DNA from: CAISCU01 sp051861545
GTDB taxonomy: Bacteria; Bacteroidota; Bacteroidia; UKL13-3
Direction: 5' to 3'
DNA length: 64,000 nt
Assembly: GCA_051861545.1 (NCBI GenBank)
Contig: JBIMKP010000003.1
Span: 122,000 to 185,999 of the forward strand
Made by a program: the position numbers and the translations under genes. Of the stretch, positions 16,222 through 25,439 are shown piece by piece (position 1 is the stretch's first letter; each line of letters opens with the position of its first letter). The notes beneath the pieces were generated by a model. It saw only the letters and a list, made by a program, of their open reading frames with translations, did no database searches and was not told where the DNA came from.

Positions 16222-17550
16222 ATGTTTGAAAGTTTAAGTAGTAAGCTCGATAGGGCATTCAAAGTTTTAAAAGGACATGGTAAGATTACAGAAATCAATG
16301 TTGCCGAAACGGTTAAAGAAATCCGTAAGGCCTTAATTGATGCCGACGTAAATTACAAAATCGCCAAATCTTTTACAGATACAGTAAAAGAAAAAGCTTT
16401 GGGAGCCGATGTACTTACTAGTGTAACTCCTGGCCAATTAATGGTTAAAGTTGTTAATGATGAATTAACTGCCTTATTAGGAGGTAAAACTGAGGATATT
16501 GATTTAAATGGTAATCCAAGTATCATTTTAATGGCTGGTTTGCAGGGTTCTGGAAAAACAACTCATTCTGCTAAGCTTGCAAATTATATTAAGAAAAAGG
16601 GTAAAACAGTAATGATGGCTGCTTGTGATGTTTACCGTCCTGCTGCTATTGAACAGTTAAAAGTGCTTGGTGCTCAGTTAGATGTGCCTGTTTTTTATGA
16701 AGAAGGAAATACCAATCCAGTAAAAATTGCTGAAAATGCTTTAAAAGCAGCAAAAGAAGCTGGTGTTAAGGTTTTAATTGTAGATACAGCAGGTCGTTTA
16801 AGTATTGATGAAGAGATGATGCGTGAGATTGGAAACATCAAATCAGCATTAAAGCCTCAGGAAATTTTGTTTGTTGTGGATGCCATGACTGGACAAGATG
16901 CTGTAAATACTGCAAAAGCATTTAATGATGTTTTAGATTTTACAGGAGTAATTCTTACAAAATTAGATGGTGATACAAGAGGTGGAGCTGCATTATCAAT
17001 TAAGTCGATAGTACAAAAACCTATCAAATTCATGGGTATGGGCGAAAAGATGGAAGCCTTAGATGTTTTCCATCCAGATCGTATGGCCCAAAGAATTTTA
17101 GGAATGGGAGATATTGTAAGTTTGGTAGAAAAAGCCCAAGCTGTATTTGATTCTGATGAAGCAGAAAAAATGCAGAAGAAGCTTTTAAAAGACCAATTTA
17201 CTTTTGAAGATTTTTATGCTCAAATCCAACAAATCAAAAAAATGGGTAACCTAAAAGATTTGATGGGAATGATACCAGGTGTTGGAAAAGCTGTTAAAGA
17301 CATAGATATTAGTGATGATGCATTTAAAGGAATTGAAGCCATTATTAATTCGATGACACCAGATGAAAGAAAAACGCCAGATATCATAAATGGTTCAAGA
17401 AGAAAAAGAATTGCTAATGGAAGTGGAACCGATATTCAACAAGTAAACCAGTTATTAAAGCAATTTGAAGAAATGCGTAAAATGATGAAAAGCATTGGTA
17501 AATTGCAAGGTGCTGGAAGAAGTTTAAGAGGAATGCCATTTGGCAGATAA
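16222..17550 (+). CDS. ffh: Signal recognition particle protein Ffh
   Basis: A 442-residue protein from MFESLSSKLDRAFKVLKG; the frame to 16153 is upstream extension that would cover the promoter. The N domain is followed by the SRP GTPase G domain: P-loop AGLQGSGKTTHSAK, DVYRPAAIEQ, DTAGRLSID and TKLDGDTRGGAA. The C-terminal M domain, with KKMGNLKDLMGMIPGVGK and the RRKRIANGSGT RNA-binding helix, binds 4.5S RNA and signal peptides through methionines. It targets nascent membrane proteins to FtsY. It is monocistronic with a terminator 20 bases after the stop. Confidence 0.98.
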   Translation: MFESLSSKLDRAFKVLKGHGKITEINVAETVKEIRKALIDADVNYKIAKSFTDTVKEKALGADVLTSVTPGQLMVKVVNDELTALLGGKTEDIDLNGNPSIILMAGLQGSGKTTHSAKLANYIKKKGKTVMMAACDVYRPAAIEQLKVLGAQLDVPVFYEEGNTNPVKIAENALKAAKEAGVKVLIVDTAGRLSIDEEMMREIGNIKSALKPQEILFVVDAMTGQDAVNTAKAFNDVLDFTGVILTKLDGDTRGGAALSIKSIVQKPIKFMGMGEKMEALDVFHPDRMAQRILGMGDIVSLVEKAQAVFDSDEAEKMQKKLLKDQFTFEDFYAQIQQIKKMGNLKDLMGMIPGVGKAVKDIDISDDAFKGIEAIINSMTPDERKTPDIINGSRRKRIANGSGTDIQQVNQLLKQFEEMRKMMKSIGKLQGAGRSLRGMPFGR

Positions 17551-17570
17551 TCATAGAAATGAATTAAATT

Positions 17571-17612
17571 AAAGGGAGAAATCGAGATGATTTTTCCCTT
17601 TTTTATTTTTTA
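17571..17612 (+). terminator. Intrinsic terminator of ffh
   Basis: Stem AAAGGGAGAAATC / GATTTTTCCCTTT with loop GAGAT, followed by TTTATTTTTT. Confidence 0.88.
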
Positions 17613-17713
17613 AAAGTGATTTTTTTTCTCCAATTTCTACCACTATTTACCTCAAACAATAGTTTCACTAACCAATTTAAAATTATAGGAATCAAGATAT
17701 TAAATTTACCTTC

Positions 17714-20599
17714 TTGAAAATAATCGTCTTTTATTTATTCGTATTTTGTTTAATTAGTCCAGTTTGGGCCCAAGACCCATTTTATCGTTTAATTGGCAAA
17801 AGTGAAGGTCTTCCATCCAATTCTGTTTATGATGTATTTCAAGACAGCAAAGGATTTATTTGGTGCTCGCACGATGAAGGTTTAAGTAAATATGATGGAT
17901 TTACCTTTAAAACATATTCCAGCAAGGAGCAAACATCAAAAGCAGGTTCGTATATCAGAGAAGATAAGTTTGGAAGAATTTGGTATTCTAATTTCGATGG
18001 CTTTTTATATTATGTTGAAAACGAAACATTAAAAGAGTTAAAAATGAGTAAGCCGCTTGGTTATACTCGTTATGGTATAAATGATAATTGGGTATTTGTA
18101 ATTGTTCAAAATGGAGTTGAAATATTTGATTTAAAAAGTCTTAAGCTCATTAAGAAAATAGAAAAACCTATCAATAATTTTATCTCAGCATTAAATTTCA
18201 AGAATAAATTTTATGTTCAACTTGATTCTTTTTATGTATTTGAATCATTAAATGAACCAAGTAAATTTTCTTTATTGAATAGGCCTGAATTTTCACCCCA
18301 AATGAATATGATTTTCTCAAATTCAAAAGGCATATTATTGGCAAGTAAAGAGAATTTTGGTACGAATAACTTGTTATTAAACGAAAAAAAAGAGCTTAAA
18401 ATAATACAATCAAGGTTTAATGGATTTTTTCAAAACTATTCTGTAACCGACAGTATATACTGGGCTTGTGCTCAAAGTGGAGTTTTGGGTTTTGATTCAA
18501 AAAATAATAAAGAACTAAATAATGGTAAAGTGTTTTTTACTGATTATAATTTATCATCAGTATTTAAAGATAGAAGAGGTAATTATTGGTTTTCAACCTT
18601 ATCTGATGGATTGATTTTTGTACCTGATTTGCACATTAAACGCCTTGCTATAAAAAATGAAAAGCCATTTAAATTGGTAGATAGAAGTAATGGATTTTTT
18701 ATAGGAACACGCTCAGGAAAAGTACTTTTAAATAACTTAAATGGTAATATGATGGAAATTGCCGGCTCCAAGCAGCATGAAGTTATTTCTATGGTTTACG
18801 ATTCTTTGAATCAAAATTTATTCTGTACCTCAAGAGGATTTAGAGTTTTTGATAAATTTTATAATAATATTTATGAAAAGCCATTTTCGCTAAAAGATAT
18901 CTGTAGAATAGATAAACATTATTATGCTTATGCATCTTCTGGTAATATTGGTTTATTGAATATTTCAAGTAAGGTAACGGGTTCAATTTGGGATAGCATT
19001 CATTTTTCGAGATTGATTGAAAATGAAAAATCTATGTCATCAATTGAGCCGCTAACAATAAGAGGTAAATCGGTTGCTTTTTCAGCAAGTTTAAATACAA
19101 TATTTTTTGCAACCAATTTGGGCTTATTTGCTGCAAATCCAAAGGGAGTAAAAGAATTAAAAATCGACAATGAATCGATTTTTATCAAAAAACTTCAATC
19201 AAGTTTTAATCGCATTTTTTGTTTAAATGGAAATGGAAAGTTATTTGAAATTATAGATGGTAAGATTTTTAAAAGGTTAAATGTTCCTTCTAATATAAAA
19301 GACATAAAATGTAGTGGAAACTTTTTATTTCTAATAACAGAAGAGCATTTGTACCAGATAAATTTGAAAAAGGAGGGAGATATTTACATTCAGTTGGAAT
19401 ATATAGCTAAAGGACAGGAAATAAATGATGTCGTTTTTTTAAAAAACCAATTAGTTATTGCTACCAATATGGGATTGGTTATAAGTGAGAAAAATGAAAA
19501 TAATTTAGAATTTTACAAAGCTCCATTTTATATCAACTCATTAAAAATTGGTAAAAAACAAGTTAAGAATTTCATTGGAGATGAGTTTAATTCCTACGAA
19601 AATGAGGTTGAAATTAACTATTCAATTTTAGATTTTAATAAAGCCAATGAACTCTCATTATTTTATAAAATTAATGAAAGTGAATGGGTAAAATGTTCGA
19701 ATAATTCTAGAAATATAAATCTTCCTTCTTTATCACCAGGAAAATATAAAATTGAATTTAAAATTGGTGATTATTCTATCGAAGATCAAAAAATAGAATT
19801 TGAAATTAATAAACCATATTACTTTCAATGGTGGTTTATATTAGGTGTTTCGGTTTTGATTTCTATTGTACTAACTTTAATTTATCAAATTAGATTAAAA
19901 CGAATTAAGGTCCAGAATAAACTCAAATTAGAAAAAATTGAACTTCAAAAAAGTTTGGGTCAATCAATGCTAACGGCTATTAAATCACAAATGAATCCTC
20001 ATTTTTTCTATAATGCATTAAACACCATTCAATCATTTATTTATTCAGACGATAAAAAGAAAGCATCAACTTATTTAGCAAAATTTTCTAAGCTAACACG
20101 ATTAATTTTAGAAATGTCGGAAAGAGAAACAGTAAGTTTAGCTGATGAAATTATTGCATTAAGATTATATCTGGAATTAGAAGAGGTGAGATTTGAAGAA
20201 GTTGAATTTCATTATTCAATAGTATTAAACCATAAAATTGAATCAGAGATGATTCAAATACCATCAATGATGATTCAGCCTTATATAGAAAATGCAATTA
20301 AGCATGGACTACTGCATAAACTAGGAAAAAAAGAGCTTGAAATAAGAATTTGGCAAGATGTTGGAATCTTAATAGTGGAAGTTGAAGATAATGGAGTTGG
20401 CAGGGAAAAATCGGCTAAAATTAATGCTGGTAAATATGAAAAATGGAAATCGTTTTCGAGTGGTGCAAACGAAAAGCGATTAGAAATTTTAAATAGAGGT
20501 AGAAGTAAAGCAATTGGAGTTGCCATTTCAGATAAAGTTGATGAAAATGGATTCTCAAATGGTACATTGGTTATAATAAGTATTCCTTTAAATAGTTAA
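17714..20599 (+). CDS. LytS/YehU-type sensor histidine kinase with Reg_prop propeller
   Basis: A 961-residue protein starting at TTG: signal peptide 1-19 (ending SPVWAQ), then an extracytoplasmic beta-propeller with Reg_prop repeats (for example VFQDSKGFIWCSHDEGLSKYDG; about 20-600) and a Y_Y_Y-like domain before one membrane helix at about 712-732. The cytoplasmic part is a His_kinase (LytS class) domain with phosphoacceptor H763 in QMNPHFFYNALNTI, an N-box QPYIENAIKHG and the G-box DNGVGREKS. It should sense an external ligand and phosphorylate the LytTR regulator that starts 5 bases downstream. Such pairs are widespread in Bacteroidota; the signal is not deducible. Confidence 0.9.
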   Translation: MKIIVFYLFVFCLISPVWAQDPFYRLIGKSEGLPSNSVYDVFQDSKGFIWCSHDEGLSKYDGFTFKTYSSKEQTSKAGSYIREDKFGRIWYSNFDGFLYYVENETLKELKMSKPLGYTRYGINDNWVFVIVQNGVEIFDLKSLKLIKKIEKPINNFISALNFKNKFYVQLDSFYVFESLNEPSKFSLLNRPEFSPQMNMIFSNSKGILLASKENFGTNNLLLNEKKELKIIQSRFNGFFQNYSVTDSIYWACAQSGVLGFDSKNNKELNNGKVFFTDYNLSSVFKDRRGNYWFSTLSDGLIFVPDLHIKRLAIKNEKPFKLVDRSNGFFIGTRSGKVLLNNLNGNMMEIAGSKQHEVISMVYDSLNQNLFCTSRGFRVFDKFYNNIYEKPFSLKDICRIDKHYYAYASSGNIGLLNISSKVTGSIWDSIHFSRLIENEKSMSSIEPLTIRGKSVAFSASLNTIFFATNLGLFAANPKGVKELKIDNESIFIKKLQSSFNRIFCLNGNGKLFEIIDGKIFKRLNVPSNIKDIKCSGNFLFLITEEHLYQINLKKEGDIYIQLEYIAKGQEINDVVFLKNQLVIATNMGLVISEKNENNLEFYKAPFYINSLKIGKKQVKNFIGDEFNSYENEVEINYSILDFNKANELSLFYKINESEWVKCSNNSRNINLPSLSPGKYKIEFKIGDYSIEDQKIEFEINKPYYFQWWFILGVSVLISIVLTLIYQIRLKRIKVQNKLKLEKIELQKSLGQSMLTAIKSQMNPHFFYNALNTIQSFIYSDDKKKASTYLAKFSKLTRLILEMSERETVSLADEIIALRLYLELEEVRFEEVEFHYSIVLNHKIESEMIQIPSMMIQPYIENAIKHGLLHKLGKKELEIRIWQDVGILIVEVEDNGVGREKSAKINAGKYEKWKSFSSGANEKRLEILNRGRSKAIGVAISDKVDENGFSNGTLVIISIPLNS

Positions 20600-20604
20600 G
20601 AAAA

Positions 20605-21372
20605 ATGAGCAAAATTTACAAAGTCATAATAATTGATGATGAGCCTCGAGCAAGGGCTTTACTTAAAGGAATGTTGAATGAATATTGCCCAGATTTAAAA
20701 GTTATTGATGAGTGTGAAAATTTACCTTCAGGAGTATTGTCAATAAAGGCTTATCACCCGGATTTGGTGCTCCTCGATATTGAAATGCCGGGTTATAGTG
20801 GATTGGAAATACTGGATTTTTTTCAAGCTAAGGAAATCGATTTTTCAATTATATTCACTACTGCGTATAATCAATATGCAATTAGAGCATTTAAGTTATC
20901 AGCAATTGATTATTTACTTAAGCCAATTGAGGCTCAGGAATTGGAAGATGCCATTGCCAGATTCAGGGCATTAAAGGTAAAGAGTAATTTTAATGTTGAC
21001 TCATTTGCAGAAATTTTAAAGCCTGAAGGTCCTTCAAAAATTGCTGTTCCTGTGGGAAATACTATTCAGTTCATAGATTTAGATGATATAAGATTTTTTA
21101 AGGCAGATAGTTCTTATACTGAGATTTGGCTTAAAGGAGGCCAAAATATTATTGTAAGTAGAACTTTAAAGAATTTTGAAGAAGCTTTGGAAGGGAATAT
21201 TAATTTTTTCAGGTGTCATAAGTCTTACTTAATTAATATAAAATCGATTCTAACTTATGTAAAATCGGAAGGAGGATATTTAATATTGGAATCTTATCCT
21301 GAAATATCAATTCCAATTACATCTGACAGGGTTCAATATTTAATGGATCAAAAATTATTGGTGAAAAGGTAG
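20605..21372 (+). CDS. LytTR-family response regulator
   Basis: A 255-residue protein. The receiver domain (1-120) has the acidic pair D11-D12, phosphoacceptor D58 in VLLDIEMPG, and the FTTAY / LKPIE switch residues. A LytTR DNA-binding domain (about 145-255) contains DIRFFKADSSYTEIW, FEEALEGNINFFRCHKSYLINI and the terminal beta strands. It is the cognate partner of the upstream kinase (5-base gap). It should bind direct-repeat operators in target promoters; targets are not evident in the window. Confidence 0.93.
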   Translation: MSKIYKVIIIDDEPRARALLKGMLNEYCPDLKVIDECENLPSGVLSIKAYHPDLVLLDIEMPGYSGLEILDFFQAKEIDFSIIFTTAYNQYAIRAFKLSAIDYLLKPIEAQELEDAIARFRALKVKSNFNVDSFAEILKPEGPSKIAVPVGNTIQFIDLDDIRFFKADSSYTEIWLKGGQNIIVSRTLKNFEEALEGNINFFRCHKSYLINIKSILTYVKSEGGYLILESYPEISIPITSDRVQYLMDQKLLVKR

Positions 21373-21457
21373 TTTTTAAGGGTTTTCTTTTTGACGAATA
21401 ATCGAAATAAAATGAAATATTTTTTATGTAGGTTCGATTGTAATAATTCATTATACT

Positions 21458-22255
21458 ATGAAAAAAGAATTCCTTACCCAAAGAAACAACATACATATTT
21501 CTGGTTCTAGTGAAGAAACTTTATTTTTTATCCATGGATATGGTTGTAATCAAGTTATGTGGAGATATATTGTTCCTGAATTTAAGGAAAAATATACCAT
21601 AGTTTTAATTGATTTAGTTGGTACGGGTTTGTCGGATAGTTCTGCTTATCAGTTTAGTAAGTACGCATCTTTAAGTGCTTATGCAGATGATATTATAGAA
21701 ATATGTGAAATATTTGAGTTGAAAAATATTCACCTAATTGGTCATTCTGTAAGTTCAAATATTGCAGCATTGGCAACCATTAAAAAGCCATCATTATTTA
21801 AAAAGTTAATTATGCTTTGTCCTTCACCAAGGTATATAAATGATGAAAACTATATTGGTGGATTTCAGAAAAATGAAATTGAGCAATTAATTGAAGTAAT
21901 GGATTTAAATTATTTCGAATGGGTACGAAATATTACTAAAGTTATTTCTGGAAATCCAGATAAACCTGAAGTTGCTGAAGAATTAGAAACGAGTTTTTGC
22001 AAAAACAATCCAGAAATTGCCATTCATTTTGCCAAAGTAACTTTTGGAGGAGATAATAGAGAAGACTTGAAATATATTACTATTCCAACTTTAGTTATCC
22101 AATCAAAAATTGATTATATATCCTCAGTTGAGGTAGGAGAATTTGTTCACAAAAGTATCATAGGAAGCACATTTATAATTATTGACGCAATTGGACATAC
22201 TCCTCATTTAAGTGCACCTGGTGAAGTAATTAAAGCCATAAATTCATTTTTATAA
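21458..22255 (+). CDS. RsbQ-like alpha/beta hydrolase
   Basis: A 265-residue cytosolic hydrolase in the RsbQ/KAI2/D14 branch. The catalytic triad falls at nearly the same numbers as Bacillus RsbQ: S97 in IGHSVSSNIA, D219 in QSKIDYI and H247 in IGHTPHLS. The stretch LIMLCPSPRYINDENYIGGF is diagnostic of the branch. RsbQ binds a small hydrophobic ligand and activates the PAS phosphatase RsbP, and plant homologues perceive karrikin and strigolactone. Here the next gene, 2 bases downstream, is a PAS-rich protein, so a ligand-hydrolysis sensor for that protein is likely (inference). Confidence 0.9.
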   Translation: MKKEFLTQRNNIHISGSSEETLFFIHGYGCNQVMWRYIVPEFKEKYTIVLIDLVGTGLSDSSAYQFSKYASLSAYADDIIEICEIFELKNIHLIGHSVSSNIAALATIKKPSLFKKLIMLCPSPRYINDENYIGGFQKNEIEQLIEVMDLNYFEWVRNITKVISGNPDKPEVAEELETSFCKNNPEIAIHFAKVTFGGDNREDLKYITIPTLVIQSKIDYISSVEVGEFVHKSIIGSTFIIIDAIGHTPHLSAPGEVIKAINSFL

Positions 22256-22257
22256 AT

Positions 22258-25200
22258 ATGCCAGCAGAATTGAGAAAAATAGTTGAAATTTTGCCATGTG
22301 GTTTTATTTCAGTATCGCCAGATGGGAAAATAAATGAACTTAATTCTTTTATGGTAGAGTTGTTGGAATACCCCAATAAAGAATTATTAATTGGTACAGA
22401 TTTTTTTAAATTATTATCGGTTGGCTCAAAAATGTTTTTTGAGTTTCATGTCAATCCTGTTTTGCATTTATCTGGAATATTAAAAGAAATTAAACTCGAT
22501 TTAAAAAAGAAAAATAATTCATTAATAAATGTTCTAGTAAATTTAAGAGTCGTTCAAGATGAGAGTCAGAAATTCAAAGAAATTCAAATTACTGTTTTTG
22601 ATTTTACACAAAGAGAGAATTTTGAAAAGGAAATTGTATATGCTAACAAAAGATACGCAGAATTAGTAGAAAAACTCCAAGAACAAAACACAGAAATAAA
22701 AAAACTAAACTCTAAAATCGAATCTCTTGTGAAGGCAGCACCTATTGGTGTTTTTGTTTTTTCTATGGACAAAAATGCTAATATGGAATTTACTTATACT
22801 AATGATGAATTCTTAATGATATTAGACTACTTTATAGGGGAAGAGAGGGAAGTAGTAACTCAAAAATTGTTATCATTTATGAAGGAGGCTGAAAGAGATA
22901 ACCTTGTTAAAAGCATTTTCTATTCTTATGAAAATATGACAATGTTTAATGAGGAATTCGATTTGTATGTTAATCCTTCAAAAAAGGTTTCTTTAAGAAT
23001 AATTTCACATCCAATTAGCAAAGAAAATGGAAAAGTTATTTGGAATGGTTCTCTTGAAAATATATCAGAAAAAAAATCTCTTATTGAAAGTCTTCAATTC
23101 TTTCAAAAGGGTTTATTAGATAAAAAATCAAGGTTTGATTTGTTAACTACATTTAATAAAATTGGTTTTTGGGAATTAAATCTAGATTCTAAACTGGGTA
23201 AAATAAATCACATTTTTTATACAATTTTAGGTAGAAATCTTCCTGATAATATTTTGGAATACACGGCAAATTTTTTAGATGAATGTTTGCTTTTTATGCA
23301 TGAAGATGATATAGCCGCATTTAAAACAGAAAAACTAAAAATAGAGTCGAATGATTCAGATTTTTTTGAGTTTAAAGGAAGAATGCTTCATGAAAATGGA
23401 ACATGGATTTGGGTATGGATAAAAGCTTCTGTGGTGCAAGAAACAGATGAAAAAGTTTTGATTGGTACTTGTATTGATATTTCAACTCAAATGAAGGCGG
23501 AGGAAAAAGAATTAAAAGACAAAGAAATAATAATTGAAACCAATAAAAAGTATGAAGATATTTTAAATAATTCAAGTGATTTAATTTTTTCAATTGATGC
23601 TAATTTTAATATTGATTTTGTTAATCAAACTTGGTTATGTAAAACATATTTTAATGAAATTGAGATAATTGGAAAACCAATTTTAAGCTTTGTAGAAAGT
23701 TCTCAAAGAGCCTTAATTCAGGATATTTTGATTCAATTGAGTAAAAATGAATCTGTTTTAGAAATTGAAATGAATTTAATTAGCAAACACGAACGAAAAC
23801 TAACTTGTTTAGCAAAATTAAGTTCCACAATTACTTCAAATAGAGAAATTAATATAAAAGGTTTTCTTAAAGATATTACAGACCAAAAGGAAGTTAGTTT
23901 TCAGTTAGACCAAACCTTAAATAATATAAAAGATGGATATGCATTCATAGATTCAAATTTTAAAATTCTTGAATGGAACAAATCGGCTGAAAGTATTTTA
24001 AACCTAGAGAAAAAATTAGTTTTCAATAAAAGTATTTACGAACTATTTCCAGAAATGGCTGATAGTTTTGTGTTTAAAAAAGTTAAATCTTTGTTTGATG
24101 AAAAATCTTTTGGTGACTTTGAATACTTTAGTGCGAGTTTAAATATTTGGTTACATCTAATTTTTACTCCAACTTTAAGTGGGATGGCAATATTATTTAG
24201 TGATATTACCGAAAGAAAACGACAAGAAGGATTGCTAAGATTAGAAACAAATGTCTACAGTAATTATTTAAATAGTACCAATGAAGATATTGATGGTTTG
24301 CTGGAAACGATTTGCAAACAAATAAAAGAGTTTCATCCTTTAATGATTTTTTCAACTTTAAAGGTAATAAATTCAAAAATATACAATTGGATTTCCCCAG
24401 ATTTACCTTTACTATATTTAAAAGATATTGAAGGAGCACCAATAGGACCTAAAGCAGGTTCTTGCGGAACAGCTGCATTCACAAAAAACAATGTAATTGT
24501 TGAAGATATTTTTAACGATGAGCTTTGGGAAGATTATTCATCATTAGCAATTGAATACAATTTGGGAGCATGTTGGTCATTTCCTATTTTTTCTGAGGAT
24601 AATGAAGTTATAGCCACTTTTGCAATTTACCATAAAACTAAAAAGCAAATGACGGCTGCTGAGTATAATACAATTGATAAGGTTCGATTTTTAATTCAAA
24701 GTTTACTTCAAATCAATAGTAGTAAATTAAAACATAATAGAGTTGAGTCTTTAAACAAGAGTATAATTAACTCTTCTTTAAATGCAATTTTTATCTCGAG
24801 AAATACTGGTGAATGTGTACTTTGGAACTCACAAGCTGAAAAAGTATTTGGTTGGAAATCTGATGATATTATTGGTCAAAATTTAGCTGAAAAGTTATTG
24901 CCAACTCGTTTTTTAACTAGGGTTAAAATTCAAATAGATTATTACCAGAAAACAGGTAGAGGAGCAATTTTAAACAAAGAAGTTTTATATATAGGTAAAC
25001 ACAAAAATGGCAATGAAATAGTAGTTGAACTGATTATTATTCCAGCCAAAATTGAAGATGAGGATATGCTTATATTTTTTGTTAGAGATATTTCAGCTAT
25101 TAAAATGCAATTGAATGAAATCAAACAAAAGAATAAAAAGCTTAAAGAAATTTCTTGGTTGCAATCTCATGTAATTAGAGCACCACTTGCAAAAATTATG

Positions 25201-25356
25201 GGTTTAGTTAGTTTATTAGAGGAAGAAGTTGCAGCTTCCTTAACATTAGAACAATTTGAAATTTTTCAATTAATACAAAAATCTTCAAATGAATTAGATG
25301 ATGTGATCAAACAAATCACAGAAAAAACAGCTGATTTGAAAACGGAAATGAAATAA
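22258..25356 (+). CDS. Multi-PAS/GAF protein with a DHp helix but no ATPase domain
   Basis: A 1032-residue protein without membrane segments. By eye: PAS (1-125), coiled coil (about 125-160), further PAS/PAC units (about 155-275, 290-405, 420-545 and 545-650), a GAF-like domain (about 660-810, with GPKAGSCGTAAF and GACWSFPIF), a last PAS (about 820-950) and a HisKA-like helix with H971 in LQSHVIRAPL. It ends about 60 residues later: no N, G1 or G2 boxes of a HATPase domain follow, and a terminator lies right after. It is paired with the RsbQ-like hydrolase. It could be a phosphotransfer or scaffold sensor phosphorylated by a partner kinase. Confidence 0.85.
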   Translation: MPAELRKIVEILPCGFISVSPDGKINELNSFMVELLEYPNKELLIGTDFFKLLSVGSKMFFEFHVNPVLHLSGILKEIKLDLKKKNNSLINVLVNLRVVQDESQKFKEIQITVFDFTQRENFEKEIVYANKRYAELVEKLQEQNTEIKKLNSKIESLVKAAPIGVFVFSMDKNANMEFTYTNDEFLMILDYFIGEEREVVTQKLLSFMKEAERDNLVKSIFYSYENMTMFNEEFDLYVNPSKKVSLRIISHPISKENGKVIWNGSLENISEKKSLIESLQFFQKGLLDKKSRFDLLTTFNKIGFWELNLDSKLGKINHIFYTILGRNLPDNILEYTANFLDECLLFMHEDDIAAFKTEKLKIESNDSDFFEFKGRMLHENGTWIWVWIKASVVQETDEKVLIGTCIDISTQMKAEEKELKDKEIIIETNKKYEDILNNSSDLIFSIDANFNIDFVNQTWLCKTYFNEIEIIGKPILSFVESSQRALIQDILIQLSKNESVLEIEMNLISKHERKLTCLAKLSSTITSNREINIKGFLKDITDQKEVSFQLDQTLNNIKDGYAFIDSNFKILEWNKSAESILNLEKKLVFNKSIYELFPEMADSFVFKKVKSLFDEKSFGDFEYFSASLNIWLHLIFTPTLSGMAILFSDITERKRQEGLLRLETNVYSNYLNSTNEDIDGLLETICKQIKEFHPLMIFSTLKVINSKIYNWISPDLPLLYLKDIEGAPIGPKAGSCGTAAFTKNNVIVEDIFNDELWEDYSSLAIEYNLGACWSFPIFSEDNEVIATFAIYHKTKKQMTAAEYNTIDKVRFLIQSLLQINSSKLKHNRVESLNKSIINSSLNAIFISRNTGECVLWNSQAEKVFGWKSDDIIGQNLAEKLLPTRFLTRVKIQIDYYQKTGRGAILNKEVLYIGKHKNGNEIVVELIIIPAKIEDEDMLIFFVRDISAIKMQLNEIKQKNKKLKEISWLQSHVIRAPLAKIMGLVSLLEEEVAASLTLEQFEIFQLIQKSSNELDDVIKQITEKTADLKTEMK

Positions 25357-25383
25357 GGTTTAAAGTGTTTGAATGCATTCAAT

Positions 25384-25421
25384 AAAAAAGCGGCATATTT
25401 TAAGAGATATGCCGCTTTTTT
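25384..25421. terminator. Bidirectional terminator between PAS protein and sppA
   Basis: Stem AAAAAGCGGCATAT / ATATGCCGCTTTTT with loop TTTAAGAG. A-tract and T-tract on both sides let it serve both convergent genes. Confidence 0.92.
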
Positions 25422-25439
25422 AATTGAGTTCTGTAAGCT

